Notes: generated from the sequence alone by a model not told the origin. A DNA stretch of 64,000 nt from Orientallactaga sibirica (GCA_036365145.1 JAEOAD010000040.1:10436501-10500500); one strand, 5' to 3'. Counted from the stretch's first letter, positions 1 to 11,512 are shown. Program-made: numbers and translations.

Positions 1-380
1 TTTCATTAATTTAGATCCATATTATCTTTTGCCTGAAGGCAAAAACTTCCCAAATGATTTAGTTATACAATAAAGTTAGCAAAGAGTTTGAAGGACTATC
101 AGATTGTTACACTCATCATTCTTTTTAATGATTGTGTTTATTATTAATGATATTCACTGTCTATATTGATTTGCCCCTTCCTTCACTCATTCCCACGTGC
201 ATACATACAATCTCCATACAATTCCTTTCCAAGGAAACTTTTATTTGTCCTTCATCTCTAACTTAAATTTCTCTATAAATTATTGATAGAAATGAAATCT
301 CATCTAAGGTACATTTCAACAAATATTTGCGTCTATTACCCTAACCAGGGTCACGTGTAACTGTCACTGTCAATACTTTA
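1..380. other. AT-rich single-copy stretch, nothing recognised
   Basis: No repeat family, splice-bounded exon or coding frame is recognised here. The sequence is ordinary AT-rich mammalian intergenic or intronic DNA. Confidence 0.5.
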
Positions 381-382
381 CT

Positions 383-720
383 GAATGCAATCCACCCCCA
401 TAGCCTCATGCATTTGCAATTGAGCCTCATGCTCAATTCCCAGCTAGTAGACCCTTTGGGAGGTAGAACCTTGCTGGAGGAAGTGAGTCACTGGAGAGAG
501 AAATTTGAGGTTTATTAGCCCAGCCCCACGCAACATACTAAAACTATATACAGACAGACATGTGACAAGATGTGAGCCAGCTTACTGCTTGTTCCATGCC
601 TTCTCCACCATAAAGAAACTTCCTTTCGAAACTGGAAACTAAAATAAACCTTTTCCTCCAGTAAGTTGCTTCTGATTTCTGTTCTGTCCCAGCAATCAGA
701 AAGTAACCATTACTGCTACT
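383..720 (+). mobile_element. MaLR-type LTR (ERVL-MaLR), decayed
   Basis: The sequence follows the layout of rodent MaLR LTRs. It has a 'cccccatagcctcatg' start region, 'gaccctttgggaggtagaa' at about 450, 'tagcccagccccac' at about 517, an AATAAA signal at 643-648, and a terminal block ending 'agtaaccattactgctac'. No internal retroviral sequence adjoins it, so it is probably a solo LTR. The family is judged from remembered consensus; the exact subfamily is not assigned. Confidence 0.6.
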
Positions 721-811
721 GAGTAAGGTGGGTACAAGAATACAGAGTGCATTTTGAAATGGATTGTATTGCCATGCGCTGCATAATGACAGTTTATCCA
801 ATGACAGACTG

Positions 812-867
812 CATGTATGTATGTATGTATGTATGTATGTATGTATGTATGTATGTGTATGTGTATT
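812..867. repeat. (GTAT)n microsatellite
   Basis: About twelve perfect GTAT units, followed by two GTGTAT variants. It creates the spurious low-complexity minus-strand ORF across 544-870. Confidence 0.95.
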
Positions 868-1919
868 CATAATATTCTAATGAGAGCCAAGGTTTCCTAT
901 GAGCTAGGTAGAATATAAGTGGTCAACATTATAAACCCATGCATTACTACTGTGTTTGTGCTCATGTTGACATGCCTACTAAGACACCAGCTGCATCAAA
1001 TATAGCACAAGTGATTACATACAGTATATAATACTAGAGAATGAGTGCATTAGTGTAGTAAATGACTACATTAGTGATGCTCCTGTTATTTTCAGTATAT
1101 TATTTCTATTTATTATACAATGTTCACCATAAAGGAGTGTGATGTTGGGCTGGCAGTGGCTGCTACATCTTATATTTTCCATGTGTATCATTATCTCTCA
1201 TGCTTGATTTAACCTAATGTTCTTTCATTCATTGAGGGCTGCCTTCACAAAAACCTACTGCTAATGTTACCAGGAGACATCACACTTTGCAAATGACTTG
1301 GAAACAATATTAAAGCTAATTAAGGTCTCAGAAGTTGGAAAATTTGTGATGCTAGTTGGATCTCGAAGAAGTGGAACAAAGTGAGGAAGGCTGTTAAAAT
1401 ATTTGCCTCTTGAAAACAAGAAGGGAAATTCAAGTATGACCTGTGTAGAGAAACTTCTAATGATCAAGATTGAGGAAAGGACACAAAGTTGATCCCTTGC
1501 TACCCTATGATGGTCAGATCTCATTGACAGTGGCGTGGTGATAAAATGGAAGGTCAATGACTACTAAGGTGATAGATGTGAGGCCTCCACCTAAGGAAGG
1601 AAACACTGGAAAGATTCATCTGCGACCTAAAGACCGTGCAAACATCAGGGGTGTGATATCTGGACAAGCAAACTTCTCACACCCTGGTGTGCATAACACT
1701 GTGAGGATCTCTGGATGTCCTTCTTGAGGTAACGGCTGAGGTGTGGAACTGGAACCAAAACATATACCTGAAGAAGGGGTAGGAGAAAAAGAAATTGTAA
1801 AAGAAGAAAAGGAGAGAAAAACAACCACACAAGCTCTTTAGCAGAAGTTGCTGTGACCCACAGTGAACATCTTCTGTCATTTAAAAACAGATGTAGTTAG
1901 TTATTTGGGGAGAGACAGA
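868..1919. other. Single-copy stretch, no gene recognised
   Basis: Mildly repetitive but not assignable. The part from 1230 to 1890 is purine-rich on the plus strand and has interrupted open stretches in two frames, as expected of an old retrocopy or chance. I could not match it to any protein family, so no gene is called. Confidence 0.35.
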
Positions 1920-2235
1920 ATGCTTCTGGGCATGATGGCTAACCTGTGACTCTTACAGTCTTTCCGCTCCCTCTTCTGCAAAATTCCCTAAGCCGTGGTG
2001 GGTGAGTTTTAAGTCTTCTTCAGTGTTGAGCTTTAGGAGCCTCTGGATCTCTCTTTGGTAGGTGTTGAGTGTCCTCAGGATCCGTCTCCTATACTCTGGC
2101 GCTGATTATGAACAGCATGGAAGCAGCACTCTTGTTCCTCTCCCCAATTCCTCTCTGGATTCAGCTGTGGCTTGGCTGAAGTGTGCGGGGTAGTTTATCT
2201 CCTTGGACCTTGCTACCTTCTGAAAAAGAAGAACA
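1920..2235 (-). mobile_element. L1 3'-UTR fragment (antisense)
   Basis: The plus strand carries blocks I associate with the antisense L1 3'-UTR of this rodent lineage, including 'cagtctttccgctccctctt', 'ccgtggtgggtgagttt' and 'ttggtaggtgttgagtgtcc'. The segment at 36198-36410 appears to be the adjoining part of the same UTR from another copy, because it ends in 'caatctttcc'. Assignment is by memory of the repeat. Confidence 0.45.
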
Positions 2236-2975
2236 GATTCTCCAACGGAGAGTGAAGTTAGTATAGTTTAAATGACTACTGCTCTGACAATGTGTAAAAT
2301 ATAGGCCCTTGGGAAATACCTGCAAACCCACTGAAGAGCATCCCTAAAGGAAAAGAGGGTACAAACACACGATGTATACATATGAAATATCTTAATAATA
2401 ACAACAATAATAATAATAAAGCATTAAAATAAATAAAAATAATAAATAAAAATAAACAGCTGGATAATGAAAGGTCTACCTAAAGAGGTATGCTTGTATT
2501 ACACCATCTGCTTACACAGAGAAAAATGGAGAGAAAAAAATGAGGCAAATCAAACTACCATGAACAGGTTCATGAAAAGAATGACAGCTGCTCACAAGAG
2601 CCTCGGGCAATTCACTCAAAGAGGAGATCCTGAAGATATTGTTATCCCAGGAAGTATCAATTCCACCTATCCTGCGGGCCCTGAAGAATTTCTATGTGGA
2701 CCAGGATGGGAAAAGGTAGAATACAGACATAGATGATGTGGAACATGTGTAAAAAAGAACAATTCCAAACTACAAACCTAAAAGAATTTGAATATCAGAA
2801 AAAGCTTATAGAATAAGGATACAAAAGGTGAAAGTAGTTAAACAGTTGTGCAGTATGCTCACATTTTAAGCTAAGTGTTATCACAAAAGAATGGATGGAT
2901 AAAACTGTCACAAATTTTATGAAATAGAGATTATAGTAAAGTGAATTTGTTGGTATAAGAAATGTTTAGGAAAAT
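2236..2975. other. A-rich single-copy stretch with AAT-rich tract
   Basis: Contains an (AAT/AAAT)-rich tract at 2392-2455. An 89-codon plus-strand open frame at 2467-2736 has no recognisable domain, no splice context and a lysine/arginine/glutamate-rich composition explained by the purine-rich DNA. It is not called as a gene. Confidence 0.45.
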
Positions 2976-3179
2976 TACCATAGAGATGGGTCAGATGGTT
3001 CAGTGGTGAAGGGCTTGTTATTCAAGTATGAGGATATGAGTTTTGACCCCCAACACCCAGGTAAAGGCCAATCATCCCTGTGATGGAAGTGCAGGGACAG
3101 GGGGATTCCTGGGAGTTGCTGCCAGATAGTTTTGCTGAAATTGTGAAGACAGACTAGTTCCAGTGAGAATCCATGTTTT
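2976..3179 (+). mobile_element. B3-like tRNA-derived SINE, old
   Basis: It has a degenerate tRNA-like head ('gatggttcagtggtgaag', then 'gagttttgacccccaacacc' in the B-box position) and a tail with 'gggattcctgggagttgctg' and 'agttccagtgagaa', resembling the rodent B3 body. It is more diverged than the neighbouring B2-like copies. Confidence 0.45.
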
Positions 3180-3194
3180 AAAAAATAATGTAGA

Positions 3195-3485
3195 GCTGGA
3201 GAGATGGCTTAGTGGTTAAGGCTCCTGCCTCCTAAGCCTAAGAATGCTGGTTCCAATCTACAGTGGTTCCAATCTCCAGGTCCCACATTTATCCAGATGC
3301 AGTGACCAAAGGTGCAATGCCGCACTAGAACACCAGGGGGCACACACATCTGGATTTTGTTCACAGCAGCTGAGAGGCTGCTGGCACGCCCATCTCTATC
3401 TGTCTTCCTCTCCTCTCTTTCCCCTCTCTCTCTCTCTCTCTCTCTCTCCAAAAAAAAAAAAAATCCAAGAATAAATAAATTAATT
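3195..3485 (+). mobile_element. B2-like SINE, long subfamily, with exact 15-bp TSD
   Basis: The head 'ggagagatggcttagtggtt' contains the pol III A-box and 'ggttccaatc' the B-box. The body has the 'cgcactagaacaccaggggg' block of the long subfamily, then a (CT)n tract and an A-rich tail. The 15-bp duplication 'aaaaaataatgtaga' lies at 3180-3194 and again at 3486-3500. The exact TSD argues for a relatively recent insertion. Confidence 0.9.
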
Positions 3486-3500
3486 AAAAAATAATGTAGA

Positions 3501-3736
3501 GGGCTGGATGGAGAGATGGCTCTGCAGGTTAAGGCACTTCCCTACAAAGCCTAATCCACCCAAGTTTTATTCCCCAGTAACCAAGTAAAGCCATATGCAG
3601 AGTGGCACATGTGTCTGGAATCCATTTACACTGGCTGGAGGCTCTGACATGGCCATTCTGTCTGTTTCTGTTCTCTTCTCTCCCCCCATTGCAAATAAAT
3701 AAATAAATAAATAAATATACTTATTTTAAAAATTAA
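3501..3736 (+). mobile_element. B2-like SINE, short subfamily
   Basis: It begins 'gggctggatggagagatggc' directly after the downstream TSD of the previous SINE. It has the short-subfamily body ('aagtggca'-type block, 'gtttacactggctgg'-type block) and an (AAAT)n tail at 3696-3716. It is diverged from the other copies, so it is probably older than the SINE to its left. Confidence 0.8.
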
Positions 3737-3737
3737 G

Positions 3738-3888
3738 GTAAGAGGCTTAAGAGTTAAGGTGCTTGCCTACAAAGTCAAAGAACCCAGCTTCAATTCCCCA
3801 GGACCCACATAAGACAAATGCACAAGGTAGTGCATGCATCTGGAGTGTATTTGCAGTGGCTGAAGGCCCTGGTGTTCTCATTCACTCC

Positions 3889-3933
<45 letters not shown>

Positions 3934-3955
3934 AAATAAATAAAAATGTAAACAA
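3738..3955 (+). mobile_element. B2-like SINE, short subfamily
   Basis: Third same-strand SINE in the cluster. Its head is diverged ('taagaggcttaagagttaag'), but 'gcttcaattccccaggaccc' in the B-box region is clear. A (CT)n tract (3893-3928) precedes an (AAAT)n tail. Confidence 0.8.
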
Positions 3956-6074
3956 AATTTAGGTAGAGATCAGAAACTATGACATCTGGCTGACCTCTGT
4001 CACACATGCCCTATCACCTTTACACAAAAAAAGTGCTCACTTATACAAACTCACATATACCCATACACAAACAAATTTGTTCAGAGTGTTCCCAGTCTTG
4101 TAGCAGTGTACAGAAACTTTTGACATCTTCATGATTACCCACTGAGTCCCCAAGTCACCATCCATTTTGTATGTTTAGTTCATAATTAGCTTCCTATACA
4201 GGGACAAGTGTGCATTGAAATTATTTGAACACCATTTTGACTGCACCCCTTCTACTGTGTATATATAAGACAAATAGCTGGAATTGTGCTAAATTGGCCT
4301 ACATTATTTAGTGCAGTAATGTCCTATATAGCTTTGTGACCTAGAAGCAGTAAGCCAGACTCTAGCCTAGGTCTTTAGTAACCTCAACCCTCTAGTTTTG
4401 TGACAGAGCCTTACAGGATGCTTGCATCCTACCAGACCTCCCAATGATGGATATATGAGAATGAACCCTCATTTATAAATAACACATGGCTCTGTGTTCA
4501 TTTCCTAATATGATCACTTCCTCAAGCCAAGAAAAATATGTTCTGCTTGGGGATATTAGATCTACGTCTTAGTTTACTTTATTTAGCACAAGTCGGAAAA
4601 CTGGGGATGGAAAGACAAATTCTACTGGCCAACTTTCCCATAAATACGTTTTATTTTAACACTAAAACCTATCTCCTTTCATCTTCTTTGACAGCTGCTT
4701 TCTCTTACATAAGGGGTGATCAAGAAGTTGTCACACAAACCATATGACCCAAAGACAAAGATATTGGGTGCATTGATGTGGACAGGATATGCCCATCCTC
4801 TTTATGCATTTGATTTTTTTAAATATACTAATGGAACTTTTCACTATTAAAAATGTGGAACAGGTTAAGTCTACATATAGTATTATGTATATATGGCAAC
4901 ATATTATTTTTAGGTATTTTTGTTCTGCTTTTACTCAGTCAAGCTGTGGAAAACGACTTCAGTTGTTGCTACAGCTAATACTTCAGTCATTCCGAGGTAA
5001 TTATGGTGTGTGACTGAATGAAATGGGCACAGGAACATCTTATTAGCTTTTGAGATTGCAAGTTAGATTTTACAGGGAGTGCTTTTATACTTGAGATGCT
5101 ACTGTTCATTCCAAGAGCTTTACTAAATATTAAAGAAGCCAGAGTCGCTGTTCTCAAGACTTGTAAAATATATCCTTGGAACAAACTACTACATTATGCA
5201 AACTGTGTGGGCTTTAAAGTGTGACCAGATAGGCCGTTAGAAAATTAACTCTCAACTAGTTTTCCAGTTGAAGGCAACTTCTGCTTTTTAATCGTGAACT
5301 CTCCCCATCCCACTATATTTTGCATAGAAAATAATGGATTCAATAATTTTGGCTTCAAAGGCTAATGTGGTCATGAAAATTCAGTGTTTGTAGCCACTCA
5401 AACTAATTGTTCCATTGAAAATATAATGAAGACGCCATAAAGGAATTTCATAGGTTTTTCAAAGTGCTAGAGCAATAAATGATCCCTTGTGGTTCCTCTT
5501 CAAAACATTATTTTCTGTGCTTCACAGCTCTTCCCAATAGAATGAGAAAGATTCAGGATGCATTTATGCATTAAAAGGATATGGACATTCCTGGCCAACA
5601 CACAGATGGTGAGAATTACAGTTCATTTTCAGGGACAGGTTTCAATATATGGATATAGAAAGACTGATAAATGATTTTAAAATGAATTAACTATGGAATA
5701 TAAAATTTTTCTAAGGAACTTGAGAGGGTATTACATTATATACCAGGTGACACTGCAAACATGTTTTCATAGATTTCCTTAAGTTCAAACTATATCTATC
5801 CATCCATCCATATGCTAGATAATTCCAAATCTGGTGCTTGTGCTATTTAGAATAAAGTAAATAAACCACATATGTCAATGTGAGGCAAGAAAGAAGAATG
5901 ACATTGAAATAAAGGGTCATAATACATTTGGTGTTTTGGCACTCTCTATTTCATCAGACCCACTCAATTAGTAGCATCTTGTCAGTTTAGGTCATTATTT
6001 TGGTGGTAATTATGTAGGTTAATAATGTTATGTTTCTTTTTTGTGTGTTATAAGCATGCTTTACCAAGTCCATC
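3956..6074. other. Single-copy stretch, no gene recognised
   Basis: No recognisable repeat or coding sequence apart from the splice-flanked interval listed separately at 4939-4996. Open frames here are short and lack known domains. Confidence 0.4.
4939..4996 (+). other. Candidate exon (58 bp), splice signals only
   Basis: A pyrimidine-rich acceptor ('tgttctgcttttactcag') ends at 4938 and a donor-like 'gag|gtaatt' starts at 4997. Two of three plus-strand frames are open across the 58 bp. No protein family is recognised. Pseudo-exons with this quality of signal are frequent in mammalian introns, so this is a hypothesis only. Confidence 0.15.
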
Positions 6075-6165
6075 ATTCTCACATGGATTCTGGGGATTGA
6101 ACTTAAGTATTAATTCTTGCAAGACAAGCCCATTACTCACTGAGCCATCACCCTCAACCTGCAGG
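6075..6165 (-). mobile_element. tRNA-derived SINE head fragment (B2/B3 type)
   Basis: The plus strand reads 'ggattctggggattgaactt' and later 'cactgagccatcaccctcaa', the reverse complement of a SINE tRNA-like head with B-box and A-box in the expected order. The body is missing or too diverged. Confidence 0.5.
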
Positions 6166-6369
6166 GTTTTATGCTGTACACAAATTGGCCTGTCTCAGGA
6201 TCTGTTTCCTGTCATGAATCTTCTCTATCAGATGTCTGCAGTACTGACTCTTCATTTGTGCCTGGTCTCCTCTTACTTTGTATGCAGTGACTATCAGCCC
6301 ATATTTATCCCCCACTGACACATTTCTCTGCGTGACTTTTCTTGGTGGTATTATGTCTTAATGTGGTAC

Positions 6370-6510
6370 ACACTTACTTCTTTTTGGGTTGTCTATCTTC
6401 TTCTCCTACAATATAAACTCCCCTAGTACTTCAAGTTAGTCTAATTTATTCACTGATGCACCCCTTGTATCTGGAATAGATCAGTAAATGTTTATCACAC
6501 AAGTAGTAAT
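6370..6510 (+). mobile_element. L2 3'-end relic
   Basis: The order of blocks 'tctatcttcttctcctacaa', 'tttattcactgatgcacccc' and 'tggaatagatcagtaaatgt' follows the 3' end of mammalian L2, where the last block corresponds to the 'cagtaaatgttt' ending. Divergence is high, as expected for an ancient element. Confidence 0.5.
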
Positions 6511-6519
6511 GCATATCAC

Positions 6520-6665
6520 GGTGTTGACTGTGTGTCTGGAATTGTTCTTAAAGCTATACATATATTAACTGATTTAATCCCCACAAGGTACATTGTGTTT
6601 ATATATGTGACATCATTATTCCTGTTTGGAAAGAAGAATGCTAATGGACCGAATGGTGAAAAAAA
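6520..6665 (+). mobile_element. MIR SINE relic
   Basis: 'tacatatattaactgattta' followed by 'atccccacaaggta', then 'cattattcctgtttgg' and a purine-rich block, matches the MIR core order (cattatccc..., then gatgaggaaac...). Old and diverged. Confidence 0.55.
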
Positions 6666-7014
6666 GAATGGAAAACATCAACAACAACCAAAAATGTAAC
6701 CAAAACCCCTCACTACTAGTAGGAAGCTAATTCAAGATATAGTCCAAAGTCAAAACAAATTTAGCCGCAGCCCACAACCCATAATGTTCACATGCCTGTG
6801 ACCAAGTTGATTTCCTTTTTGAATATAATCTACTAACAGAGTCAAAGAAATGCTCAAAAGATCACTGGAAATTGGGAATAGAAACCTGCCTGGGGTTCAA
6901 GGGGTCAACTCAGGGAGTGGCTCACCCTGTGTGGCTGACAGAGAAAGCTCTGGGGAAATATCACTGGTATGCTAACTTGAAATGGCTTTGTTGTGTATAG
7001 AAAAGTCCTTCCTA

Positions 7015-7015
7015 A

Positions 7016-7049
<34 letters not shown>
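7015..7049. repeat. (AAT)n microsatellite
   Basis: About eleven AAT/TAA units, close to the A-rich (plus strand T-rich) tail of the adjacent minus-strand SINE. Confidence 0.95.
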
Positions 7050-7062
7050 GCAAATGCCCTTT

Positions 7063-7341
7063 AAATTTTTTTAATTGTTTTTATTTTTTATTTATTTTTG
7101 AGAGAGAGATAGAGAGAGAGAGGGAGGGAGACAGAAATGGGGGGCGCAAGCAGTGTCTCAGCTGCTGTGAACTACATCCAGATGTGTGCGCCCCCTTGTG
7201 GTCAAGTGTGGAGTTGCGCCCATGCCTCACTTTGCATCTGGCTAAACGTGGGACCTGGAGATTGGAACTGCTGGACATTGGAACCAGCGTTCTTAGGCTT
7301 AGCAGGCAGGCGCCTTAACCGCTAAGCCATCTCTCCAGCCC
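7063..7341 (-). mobile_element. B2-like SINE, long subfamily
   Basis: On the minus strand the head begins at 'gggctggagagatggcttag' with 'cggttaaggcgcctgcc'. The body includes the long-subfamily block around 'cacaagggggcgcac'. The tail is the T-rich run at 7063-7100 on the plus strand. Close to consensus. Confidence 0.9.
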
Positions 7342-8929
7342 ACACTTTTAATTTTAATTGTTCTTCTCAGTGTGGACATATCCTCAGGGCAGATTGATAT
7401 AGACTATAAGTGAAGATGGATGGACTTGACTCACCTGTGGATAGCTAATATTTAGGCCATTATTGTTCGAAAAACTTTCATTTTTCCCATTAAATTACCT
7501 TAATTGCACTTATTTCTGGTTTTTTATTCTGTTCCAGTGATCTATGAATGTGAACTTTCATCTGTACCATGATGTTTTAAATACTCTCTTATAATTCATT
7601 AAATATAAAAATATGTTCCCAAGCACTTTAAAAATTTTCTTTTCTTGTTTTCTTTTTTAAATTTTTACTTATTTATTTTTCAGAGAGGCAATGGATGAAA
7701 AGGTGATTGGGGGTATGTGGGCACAAATGGAAAAGTTTTAAAAAAAAGGGTTACTTCTGGGAGACTAAATTGTAAACACTGTAGCTTTGGGGGACCTTAG
7801 AAAGTGGGGCCAATGAAGAGATGCTTTAAATGAAATAGGCCGTGACTGTCCTCTCTCAGGCTGGCTATGAGGGAGGCTAAAATAGCAATCCCAGGCCACC
7901 TTACATGCTCAGAGAGTGTTCCCTGCATGCAGTTGCATTGTTGGTTTACAAGTAGTCACAGAATTTCCTCACAATTTTTGGATGAAGCAAATATATATTT
8001 TTTTATTGTAAGGAAATGTGTATTTCCAATCTTCCTGAGGATTTGTGTGCAGAATAATTCCTAACGCAGTTAAAATGCAATGCATCTGAGTTTGCGTCTG
8101 ATATAGACCACAGGGGACTATCCAGCTTTAACATGTTAGACCTGGGCTTAGGGAGACACGACTGCACACACTGAATCAAATTCTCTTCTGAATGCAGGGC
8201 CACAGAGGAGCCTGTGGAGGGATTAAAAAAGAGCCATGCTACACGTTCAGGAATGAAACAAACTCTGAGACAGTTTGCGGAGTGAACTTCAAGGTGAGAG
8301 TATGATGGCAGGTGCATATGCAGATGCGGCCAGTACCCAAGGGGAATGGGCATTGATGAGCAATGTATAGAAGTGGAAATAGTGTCATGTGGTGCTTGGA
8401 AACAAAGTTTGATTAATACAACTTCCCTCTGCCTCCTGTTTATGGCCTTGAAGGAGCATCACTATTACTTACAAGAGGCCCCTTTCAAAAATCTGCTGCA
8501 GCTCTGTGCTGGGCAGAGGTTGACAAAAATACAGGCCCTTATCACAAGGGTAAGTAGCTTTTAAGTGTATTGAATATATTGTGACCAAGTCTTTCGGACT
8601 TTTCCTACATGAATGTTAATTCACGAATCATGGGTTCAAACAAATGGCACAAATGACCCAGAGTTACAAAGCACTAGTGTTTCCAGGTTTATGGCTAAGA
8701 CCAGAGAGAAGGTCCGTGCACACACCTTCCCTCCTAAGCTAGTCACACTTGGCCTGGAGCTTTAGCAATACTAAAACTGGGCTTCGGGGACAACTATGTG
8801 GATCTGATTGAATTAGTTTCTAAATTTGGTGGTTGTAGTGCTGATTAATTTCATCTAATCTCTTCGTTCTCTTCAAATTGTGAGTTATACTATATGTGGC
8901 TTACATTCCGTTCTGGTTAATACACTGCT
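7342..8929. other. Single-copy stretch, no gene recognised
   Basis: Mostly unassigned. The GC content rises between about 8040 and 8560. That part holds the splice-flanked interval 8198-8293 and a second strong donor-like 'ggtaagtag' at about 8549 without a convincing acceptor upstream. Confidence 0.4.
8198..8293 (+). other. Candidate exon (96 bp, frame-preserving), splice signals only
   Basis: The acceptor 'ttctcttctgaatgcag' ends at 8197 and a consensus donor 'caag|gtgaga' starts at 8294. Only one frame is open. It encodes 32 residues with three cysteines, starting GHRGACGGIKKEPC and ending TVCGVNFK. The length is a multiple of three. The cysteine spacing did not match a domain I could name. 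It could be a real exon of a secreted or extracellular protein, a lncRNA exon or a chance pseudo-exon. Confidence 0.2.
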
Positions 8930-8946
8930 AAAACAGGACCTGACCC

Positions 8947-8949
<3 letters not shown>

Positions 8950-8999
<50 letters not shown>
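8950..8999. repeat. (TG)n microsatellite
   Basis: About 24 TG units at the left (3') edge of an antisense L1. Confidence 0.97.
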
Positions 9000-9002
<3 letters not shown>

Positions 9003-9690
9003 AAAAGGGGCAGAAGGCAGACACAAAACCACAAGCCCCATTATCACGTTTGAGTGACCACAGTGTCTGTCGCCATTTCCCTGGAACTGGTTTCCAGACT
9101 CGCCTGGAGAGCAGTATTGGTGTCCTACTCCCTCTGTCATGGTTTCTGGGCTCTGGCAGAGGAGACAGAGGTGACCTGTCTCCTGGGAGGCAATAAGCTC
9201 TCTCTTGTTGATATATTTGGGTATCGTTGTTCTCTCCTCTCTTCTCCCCCATCTGTAAAACAGAACAGATTCTCCAATCAAAGGTGAGAACACTTTGAGA
9301 AAAAAGGGTGTAAGTCTAGTTATTAGAAAGAGCTATCAATATGTGTGTACCCATTCTTCTTTGATAGAGGGGTGGTTCTGTCTGGAGCCTATTGGTTTAC
9401 TGTTCTAGGGATTCTGGCTTGGATCCTAGAGCCAGATATGAGTTCACCACACTGAATGGGTCTCATGTTCAGTCTGTGAGCGGTTGGTTACCTGCGTTGG
9501 CTGTGCGCCACTGTTTCACAATCCAGTAGCCCTACTGCCCTTCCCTCACCTTTTCCCTTTTTTCCTATGTTTATTCCTTTACTGTCTTTATTCTAATGTT
9601 TTCCATATTGTAGATATTCATTACAGCTTGCAATTAACTGGCACTGAGTCATATGAGAGAGGACGTGCAGTGTTTGTCTTTCTGAGCCCC
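9000..9690 (-). mobile_element. L1 copy A, 3'-UTR
   Basis: Antisense L1 3'-UTR preceding the ORF2 C-terminal region at 9690. It is homologous to the interval from about 14700 to 15250: both carry 'gaggtgacctgtct' followed by a 'gcaataagctctct'-like block, then 'gtgtacccattcttctt'. Confidence 0.65.
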
Positions 9691-10332
9691 TGTGACCTCG
9701 CTCAAAATGATTTTTTACTAGTCTCTCCATTTTCCCACAATTTGATTGTTTCATTTTTCCTTACTATTGAGTAGAATTCCATTGTGTATTTGTACCACAT
9801 CTTCATTAACCATTCATTTGTTGATGGGCATCTGGGCTGCTTCCAGTTCCTGGCAATTGTGAATAAAGCAATAAAATGTGAATAAAGCAATACAAATGGT
9901 TGAGCAAGTGTCCTTCTGGTATATAGTAGGATCTTTAGGGCATATAATAGTGCTTGTATTTTCAGTCTTTTCAGGAGTCTCTAGATACTGATTTCCATAG
10001 TGGAAGCACGAGTTTGCAGACCCCCCAGCAGTGGATGAGGGTCCTTCTTTCCCCACAACCCCACCAGCATGTGTTGTCATTGGATTATTTTGTTGGTTGC
10101 CATTCTGACTGGGGTGAGATGGAATCTCATAGTTGTTTTAATTTGCATTTCCCTGATTATTAAGGGTGTTCAATCTCTCCTTGGGTGTTGAATGGCAATT
10201 TGCATTTCTTCCTTTGAGCACTCTATTTAATTCCTTGCCCCATTTCTTGAGTGGGGTGCTTGATATTTTTATCGCTTGTGTCTCGGAGTTCTTTGCAGAG
10301 TCTAGATATGTGAACATTTTCACCCATTCAGT

Positions 10333-10336
<4 letters not shown>

Positions 10337-10368
<32 letters not shown>
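10337..10368. repeat. T homopolymer
   Basis: About 32 consecutive T inside L1 copy A, followed by a second short T-rich run at about 10399. It could be the tail of a small minus-strand retro-insert whose body I do not recognise. Confidence 0.9.
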
Positions 10369-10369
<1 letters not shown>

Positions 10370-11156
10370 TTGCTGGTTTGCTTATCAGTACAACAGCTTT
10401 TTTTTTTTTATTTTATTTTCACTTTCACGAGGTCTCAGTTGTTGAGTGCTTGCCTAATTCCCTGAGCCACTGAAGACTTATTTAGAATCTTTCCCTGTGC
10501 TTATATCTTGTATTGTTCTCCCTACTTTCTATTCTAGTCAATGTAGAGTTTCAGGTTTTCCTTGAGGTCTTCGATCTATCTGCAGTTTATTTTAGTGCAT
10601 GTGAGAGGAGGGGTTCAAGTTCTATCTCCTACAAGTGTCTATCCATTTTCTCCAGCACAATTTGTTGAAGATGCTGTCTTGGCTCCAGTGAGTGCTTTTG
10701 GCCACTTTGTTGAAGTTCAGGTTGCTGCAGTTACTCAAACTCATAGCTGGATCCTCAATTCTACTCCACTGGTTGATGTGCCTCTTCAATGACAGTACTA
10801 TGCTGGTTTTACTACTATTGCTTTATAGTGTGGCTTGAAATCAGGTATAATGATTCCTCCAGAGATGTTCCTTTTGTGCACTACATTTTTGGCTAGCCAA
10901 GGCTTCTGTGCTTACATTGGACTTTTGAGACTATTTTCTCCAAACTCTGTGTAGAATATTGTTGGGATTTTGGTTGGAATTGCATTGACTCTACTTATGG
11001 TAGGACGGCTATTTTAACAATACTAATTCCTCCAATCCATGAGTATAGAATGTTTTTCCATCTTGTAATACCTTCCTCCAGTTCTTCATTCAATGTTTAA
11101 TGTTTTCCTTGTATATGTGTTTTACTTCCTTGATTAGGGAAATTCCAAGGTATTTG

Positions 11157-11197
<41 letters not shown>

Positions 11198-11264
11198 GTA
11201 AAAGGCACAGCTTCCCTGATTTGTTTTTCCTTATTGTTATCATTGATATAGCTGAAGGCTAGTG

Positions 11265-11512
11265 AATTTTTAAAATATTTTCCTTTATGTATTTATTGAT
11301 TGATTGATTGATTGATTTGAGAGAGATAGAGAGAAAGAGGCAGAGAGAGAGAAAGAGAGGGAGAATGAGGGTGCCAGGCCTTTATCAGCGGCAAATGAAC
11401 TCCAGATGCATGGGCCCCCTTGTGCGTCTGGTTTATGTGGGTCCTGGGGAATCGAACCTGGTTCCTTTTCCTTTGTAGGAGTGCGCCTTAACTGCTAGGC
11501 CATCCCTCCAGC
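11265..11512 (-). mobile_element. B2-like SINE nested in L1 copy A
   Basis: Minus-strand short-subfamily SINE whose tail is the plus-strand T-rich and (GATT)n sequence. It is flanked by near-identical duplications ('aaggctagtgaatttt' on the left, 'aaggctagtgattttt' on the right), so it inserted into the L1 after the L1 was fixed. Confidence 0.9.

Noticed and set aside
812..867. CRISPR-like or other spaced repeat array
   Set aside because: All short-period repeats seen are microsatellites without spacers, and the genome is eukaryotic.
1230..1890. Processed pseudogene of a housekeeping protein
   Set aside because: Translation gives interrupted basic stretches that I could not match to any family; no poly(A) tail or TSD was found.
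3195..3260. tRNA genes (A- and B-box motifs here and in about 25 other places)
   Set aside because: They are the tRNA-derived heads of SINEs, followed by SINE bodies and A-rich tails; no cloverleaf is completed.
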